DNA of 11,136 nucleotides from JADGAU01 sp045047105 (GTDB lineage Bacteria > Pseudomonadota > Gammaproteobacteria > GRL18), in the NCBI GenBank assembly GCA_045047105.1, contig JASFYQ010000054.1, positions 1 to 11,136 of the forward strand, read 5' to 3'. The position numbers and the translations under genes were made by a program. Under the pieces are notes generated by a model that made no database searches, was not told the DNA's origin, and worked only from the letters and a program-made list of their open reading frames with translations. This document shows, piece after piece, positions 7,644-11,136 of this stretch (within the stretch, counting starts at the first letter, position 1; every line of letters starts with the position of its first letter).

Positions 7644-7718
7644 ATTTTCATCCTTAAATTATTATAAAGTACGTTATATCTTTAACTAATTATTATTAAC
7701 AGTATAGTTCGTTAATGT

Positions 7719-7779
7719 CTCTATTAAATCAGAGTAATGTTAGACTAAACTATCCTGAATATGACAAAATTGTAAGGTA
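7719..7779 (-). promoter_or_regulatory. CusR/CopR-like operator and promoter module, copy 2
   Basis: The minus-strand dyad TTACAATTTTGTCAT (7761-7775) is the same as in copy 1. TTGTCA acts as a candidate -35 (7762-7767), with a -10-like TCTAAC 17 nt on (7739-7744). That predicts a start near 7732 and a leader of about 90 nt before the ATG at 7643. The conserved CTCTG-loop-TAGAG block (7719-7735) would form a small hairpin at the 5' end of the RNA. The module begins only 18 nt after the HD-GYP stop codon, so the upstream operon may also read into it. Binding by a copper response regulator is inferred from site similarity. Confidence 0.65.
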
Positions 7780-7796
7780 TAAAATCTAAGCATCTT

Positions 7797-9065
7797 TTAA
7801 AGGAGAATATAGGGTTTTATTTTTTCTTCCAGAAGCCTTTTTAGGTAGTTTTCTGAAGGGTTATTTTGAATTTCTTTATAAAGAGGGATAATAATGCTGT
7901 AGAAATGATTAAGTAAGCCAGGATCAAAATGAGTAGCCGATCCCTGTAACATTATTTCCCGGGTGGTATGAAAGCTAAATGCTTTTTTATAGGGGCGTTT
8001 TGATGTTAGAGCATCAAATACATCAGCTATAGCAAAAATTCGAGCATTGAGTGGAATATCTTCTGCAACCAAACCTTGAGGATAACCACTACCATTGTAT
8101 TTTTCATGATGACAGGCGACAACATCTTTTGCATCCTGCAACCAATCACTGTTGTTTATTATGTCAACACCGTAGTCAACATGCCGCTGCATAATTGTAA
8201 ATTCTTCTGCGGTTAATTTTCCAGGCTTAAGTAAGATATTGTCGCTTATGCCTATTTTACCCACATCATGTAAAAAAGATCCCTTAATCAAGGCACTGAT
8301 TGCATTAGGGTTTAATTTTATTTCCTGAGCTAAAATAAGGGCATAAAGAGTCACTCGATAATTATGTGCATGCGTATCGCTGTCTCGTTTAGCAATAGCA
8401 CTGCCGAGTAAATTGAGTATTTCCTGATTAGAATGAGCCAGCTTTTTAGTTTTATTGAGTAAGTTCCTCTGTAATAACAAAATAGTAGGATACATGGATA
8501 TAAAAATGATAAAAATAATCAATAAGGCTTCAATAAGGTTTTTTATCATGTTGTGACGTAAGTCACGCATACTATCAGTAATATCCACAAATATATGTAA
8601 CATGCCAAGCGTTTTATCTTGAAGTAATATCGGCATAATCAAATCAAAATAATTCTTATCCGTAATATGAGCATGAATAAACTGAGTTTTAATACCCTGG
8701 CTATCACTTAAATCAATGGTATGTGTATTTTTACTCAGTATCTGTTTAATTGCGGTGTATTCTGCTTTTTTTTCTTCAATTAATGTCACTCCTGTATTAT
8801 CTTTTAGGTTAAAAAATAAAAAATTATTGTTTTTGTCAAATAAAATTAATTGATCTTGTGTGGCTTTATGTCTCATCTGAGAGTCATTGTGCATATAATT
8901 ATTGGCTATTGATATAGAAATATCAGCCACTTTTTTAATGATCTGGCTTTGAATATGTTTTAAGTCAAAAAAATAACTTGCACCACCAACGGCAATCATC
9001 ACAAAAATCATAATGATTACTAAATGAATAAATAATTTTTGTTGGTCGCTTGAAATTTTAGTCAT
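7797..9065 (-). CDS. HD-GYP c-di-GMP phosphodiesterase with periplasmic sensor region
   Basis: 422 residues, inner membrane. One membrane helix lies at about 11-33, a periplasmic sensor region of about 135 residues follows (35-172), and a second helix lies at about 173-198. The cytoplasmic HD-GYP domain (about 220-395) has all hallmark residues: His234 in HAHNYR, His266-Asp267 in FLHDVGKIG, His295, the pair His319-His320 in HHEKYNGSGYP (GYP at 327-329), and Asp348 in IADVFDALTSKRPYKKA. It should hydrolyse c-di-GMP. The start overlaps the cytochrome c stop as TAATG with only a weak ribosome site, which points to translational coupling, so it belongs to the copper operon. A periplasmic input (metal or redox) controlling c-di-GMP is inferred; the sensor region has no motif I can name. 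Confidence 0.9.
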   Translation of the reverse strand: MTKISSDQQKLFIHLVIIMIFVMIAVGGASYFFDLKHIQSQIIKKVADISISIANNYMHNDSQMRHKATQDQLILFDKNNNFLFFNLKDNTGVTLIEEKKAEYTAIKQILSKNTHTIDLSDSQGIKTQFIHAHITDKNYFDLIMPILLQDKTLGMLHIFVDITDSMRDLRHNMIKNLIEALLIIFIIFISMYPTILLLQRNLLNKTKKLAHSNQEILNLLGSAIAKRDSDTHAHNYRVTLYALILAQEIKLNPNAISALIKGSFLHDVGKIGISDNILLKPGKLTAEEFTIMQRHVDYGVDIINNSDWLQDAKDVVACHHEKYNGSGYPQGLVAEDIPLNARIFAIADVFDALTSKRPYKKAFSFHTTREIMLQGSATHFDPGLLNHFYSIIIPLYKEIQNNPSENYLKRLLEEKIKPYILL

Positions 9066-9610
9066 TAATGTTTATGTCCATCATCATTATGTTCACCTGC
9101 AGTTTTTATGATTAACTGTTGGTATTGCGTGGCTGTAAGTTGCTTACTTTTATTAATAAAGGCAACCATTGCCCATACCTGTTCATCCGTATGTGGTGGC
9201 GACCAGGCTGGCATCCCTGTCATCTTCAGGCCATTTTTAATGACCCAGAATTGTGCAGCTGGACTATTTTGGTAATCTTTATCACTAAAAACGGGAGGTC
9301 TTGGATACAAACCTTGATTGATCTCAGTCATTTCCATTCCTGGTGCTAAATGGCAAGTAGTACACATTTCTGCATAATTCTTTGCCCCTGCTTTTATTAG
9401 CTCATGATCCGTTAAATCAGGTACTTTAATATCACTCGTGCGGGCATCAATAGAACGAGTCCTGACCAATTCGAGTAAGTGGGTTGTCAGGGCAAAATGT
9501 TTATCCTTAGCTGATACATTATAAAAGCCAAACCATATAACAGAAAAAACAAGGATTAATATTAAGCTGATGGATATCAGTAATAATTTAATTTGTTGGG
9601 ATTTTATCAT
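9065..9610 (-). CDS. Membrane-anchored mono-heme cytochrome c
   Basis: 181 residues. An uncleaved-looking N-terminal helix (about 8-29) anchors it to the inner membrane with the rest in the periplasm. The heme motif is CTTCH (83-87), and the likely axial methionine is Met133 in KMTGMPAW. TDEQVWAMVAFI (141-152) is the usual C-terminal helix of small class I cytochromes. The C-terminus is His/Asp-rich (EHNDDGHKH) and could touch metal. The ribosome site GGAG precedes the ATG. It lies after copB and overlaps the HD-GYP gene by 1 nt. Cytochromes of this type occur in copper-resistance clusters; carrying electrons to or from a multicopper oxidase or the respiratory chain is a reasonable guess, but not shown here. 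Confidence 0.88.
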   Translation of the reverse strand: MIKSQQIKLLLISISLILILVFSVIWFGFYNVSAKDKHFALTTHLLELVRTRSIDARTSDIKVPDLTDHELIKAGAKNYAEMCTTCHLAPGMEMTEINQGLYPRPPVFSDKDYQNSPAAQFWVIKNGLKMTGMPAWSPPHTDEQVWAMVAFINKSKQLTATQYQQLIIKTAGEHNDDGHKH

Positions 9611-9632
9611 ACATTTTCTCCATGGTATAAAT

Positions 9633-9658
9633 AAGTGGTAAGTTCTAACTTACCACTT
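9633..9658. other. Perfect 12-bp hairpin between copB and cytochrome c gene
   Basis: AAGTGGTAAGTT (9633-9644) and AACTTACCACTT (9647-9658) are perfect inverted arms around CT. No T-run follows on either strand, so a standard intrinsic terminator is unlikely. It lies 22 nt before the cytochrome start codon on the transcript and could be an mRNA processing or stability element, a partial attenuator, or a protein-binding palindrome. Confidence 0.6.
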
Positions 9659-9662
9659 TGAA

Positions 9663-9686
9663 GTTGTTTCGTGAACGTTCCTAAAG
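9663..9686 (+). repeat. Dispersed repeat, third copy of the MITE-like end
   Basis: This segment shares the core GTTRTTTSGTGAACGTTC with 6681-6702 (opposite strand, 20 of 22 positions match) and more loosely with 6844-6866. The similarity to the latter extends a little upstream (CCACTT...AAGTT). It sits next to the 12-bp hairpin in the copB-cytochrome gap, so it may be the remnant of a second element. Confidence 0.5.
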
Positions 9687-9695
9687 GCTTCTCAG

Positions 9696-10463
9696 TTAAA
9701 ACCAGGCTCTGACACCCAGTACAAATTGAACGTCACTGTTATCCTCTCCTTCATCACGTGCATAATCAGCTGTTTTCCCATATTTTTGGTTCCAATTAAT
9801 ACCAATATAGGGAGCAAATTCCCGCTTAATTTCATAACGCAGTCTTAAGCCTATTTGAGAATCGGATAGTCCAGAACCTGTACCTGTCTCTTGATCATTT
9901 TTAGCATGGAAATTAACTTCTATTTCCGGTGATAAAACCAGTTTTTGAGTAAACATCCATTCGTATTCAGCAGTGAGTCTGAGATTGGTTTGACCTGATT
10001 CTCCAATGAATAAGGCACTATCCACTTCAAACCAATAAGGAGCTAAGCCTTGCAATCCAATGGCTAACCAATCTTTATTTGGCTTAGGTTTTATATCATG
10101 CCGCCAGCCTATTTGAAAATCCCAAAATGGAGCAATAGCCCGACTATACAGTGCTTGTAGTTCCAATTCTTCATTTTTACTACCCACCCATTCACTGTCT
10201 ACTTTAATCCACAGTTTATGCAAATCTTTTCCTATCCAGCCCTGAGCTTCCAGGACTAAAGGGTTTTTACCATCGGCACTTTGAGAAGAAAAACGAGTTT
10301 CAATCTGGTCAATCATTAATTTACCAATAATGGGATCATCTTCCATTCCACCCGCCATAAGCGCTGATGAGAATAGTGAGAGTGATATTACAGCTATTGC
10401 TAATTTATTTTTTATGATAGTATTTGTTTTCACTTTTTTCCTTAATTCGTATAATAAGTGCAT
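9696..10463 (-). CDS. copB: CopB/PcoB outer-membrane copper-resistance protein
   Basis: 255 residues from the chosen ATG at 10463, which has AAGGAG 6 nt upstream and lies 10 nt after the copA stop. An upstream in-frame ATG at 10553 would overlap copA and add a stretch unlike a signal peptide, so it is rejected. A signal peptide runs to about residue 37 (ALMA-GG). The mature part is the CopB/PcoB beta-barrel family: MIDQIETRFS, LVLEAQGWIGKDLHKLWIK, ELQALYSRAIAPFWDFQIGWRHD, GLQGLAPYWFEVDSALFIGESG, RLRYEIKREFAPYIGINW, and the C-terminal aromatic VLGVRAWF expected of outer-membrane barrels. The Met/His-rich N-terminal region seen in some CopB proteins is missing: only GGMEDDP lies between signal and barrel. 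Its role is outer-membrane copper handling with CopA. Confidence 0.93.
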   Translation of the reverse strand: MHLLYELRKKVKTNTIIKNKLAIAVISLSLFSSALMAGGMEDDPIIGKLMIDQIETRFSSQSADGKNPLVLEAQGWIGKDLHKLWIKVDSEWVGSKNEELELQALYSRAIAPFWDFQIGWRHDIKPKPNKDWLAIGLQGLAPYWFEVDSALFIGESGQTNLRLTAEYEWMFTQKLVLSPEIEVNFHAKNDQETGTGSGLSDSQIGLRLRYEIKREFAPYIGINWNQKYGKTADYARDEGEDNSDVQFVLGVRAWF

Positions 10464-10473
10464 GAATTTCTCC

Positions 10474-11136
10474 TTATACCACTTCAACTTTTCTAAACAT
10501 ACCCAACATGTGATACAACAAATGGCAATGATATGCCCATCCACCCATGGCATCTGCTGTGACTAAATAGCTAATTTTTGCGCCTGGTTGTACAATAATG
10601 GTGTGTTTTCTTGGAATATAATCCGCATTACCTGTTTCTAAATCACTCCACATACCATGTAAATGAATGGGGTGATTCATCATGGTGTCATTAATTAAGT
10701 TAATTCGTACACGTTCACCAAATTTAAGTTGCAGTGGTTTGGCATCAGCAAATTTAATCCCGTTCATAGACCACATGTAACGGCTCATATTCCCGGTTAA
10801 ATGTAAATTTATTTCTCGACTGGGTTCACGTGGATCAGCTGTTTTATTAAAGTTGACTAAATCTGCGTAAGTTAATACTTTTCTTCCATTGCCCCGTAAA
10901 CCAACACCCGGATCATCAAGACGGTATTGAGCACCATCAGCTCGCATGTCAACATGAGGTCCATATTCTGATGCAGCATGAATCACTTTTTGTTGACTGC
11001 CAAAACCTGCTTTGCCTGAACCCATCTTGCTGATATCATTTTTAATCGGCATTTGCTGACCCATCTTAGCATGATCCATTTGACTCATATCATGTCCCAT
11101 CTTAGCATGATCCATTTGACTCATATCATGTCCCAT
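10474..11136 (-). CDS. copA: CopA/PcoA multicopper oxidase, C-terminal part (runs off the window)
   Basis: The last 220 residues of a periplasmic multicopper oxidase; the N-terminal part lies beyond the right edge, so the ATG at 11136 is not the true start. Within the fragment, residues 1-30 are Met/His-rich repeats (MGHDMSQMDHAK twice, then MGQQM), as in the CopA methionine-rich insert. The final cupredoxin domain follows with HPIHLHG (155-161) and HCHLLYHMLGM (203-213), giving the type 1, 2 and 3 copper ligands, so the catalytic end is intact. It ends in MFRKVEVV with a TAA at 10474-10476. The protein is thought to oxidise Cu(I) and sequester copper in the periplasm. copB follows after 10 nt in the same operon. 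Confidence 0.93.
   Translation of the reverse strand: MGHDMSQMDHAKMGHDMSQMDHAKMGQQMPIKNDISKMGSGKAGFGSQQKVIHAASEYGPHVDMRADGAQYRLDDPGVGLRGNGRKVLTYADLVNFNKTADPREPSREINLHLTGNMSRYMWSMNGIKFADAKPLQLKFGERVRINLINDTMMNHPIHLHGMWSDLETGNADYIPRKHTIIVQPGAKISYLVTADAMGGWAYHCHLLYHMLGMFRKVEVV
11061..11136 (-). repeat. 36-bp tandem repeat in copA coding Met/His dodecapeptides
   Basis: Two identical 36-bp units (11061-11096, 11097-11132) encode MGHDMSQMDHAK, and a third begins at 11133 and leaves the window. The identity at DNA level points to recent duplication, so the number of copper-binding Met/His units may differ between strains. Confidence 0.85.

Noticed and set aside
10464..10553. N-terminal extension of copB to the ATG at 10553
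   Set aside because: It overlaps the end of copA, lacks a ribosome site and places a non-signal sequence before the signal peptide. The ATG at 10463 has AAGGAG at the right distance.

Overview
The window reads as a copper/silver-handling island from an AT-rich gammaproteobacterium. The assignment rests on the CopA-CopB pair and the Cus-type RND system with a fused CusF domain. I cannot name a genus. Every convincing gene is on the minus strand, so the biological reading order is from the right end to the left.

Right part (11136 to 7797): the 3' end of a periplasmic multicopper oxidase (copA), then copB (outer-membrane copper protein), a membrane-anchored mono-heme cytochrome c, and an HD-GYP c-di-GMP phosphodiesterase with a periplasmic sensor region. 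The gaps are tight: 10 nt between copA and copB, and a 1-nt TAATG overlap between the cytochrome and the phosphodiesterase. A perfect 12-bp hairpin and a dispersed repeat lie between copB and the cytochrome gene.

Middle part (7796 to 6621): a CusR/CopR-like operator/promoter module at 7719-7779 faces a gene for an exported protein. Its C-terminal third is a 10-residue D-x-N/D-x-D-G-F/Y-H-D-D repeat, which looks like a metal-binding array. Downstream, 6681-6866 has imperfect terminal inverted repeats and internal dyads and resembles a small non-autonomous element (MITE).

Left part (6620 to 258): a complete cusC-cusB-cusA operon for a tripartite Cu(I)/Ag(I) exporter. CusB carries a C-terminal CusF-like metallochaperone domain, and CusA keeps the three-methionine export site at the E. 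coli spacing. A small PII-like protein follows cusA by 12 nt. A hairpin follows its stop codon. At the far left (52-113) is a second copy of the 7719-7779 promoter module, in the same orientation and with the same internal spacing. It should drive a gene lying left of the window.

Working together, by inference: CopA and CopB oxidise or sequester periplasmic copper, CusCBA with the fused CusF domain pumps out Cu(I)/Ag(I), and the D/H-repeat protein may bind metal outside the cytoplasm. The PII-like protein and the HD-GYP enzyme look like sensory or signalling add-ons. No two-component copper regulator, transposase, tRNA, rRNA or CRISPR array is visible. No gene-free stretch exceeds 300 bases; the largest are 1-257 and 6621-6896, both described below.
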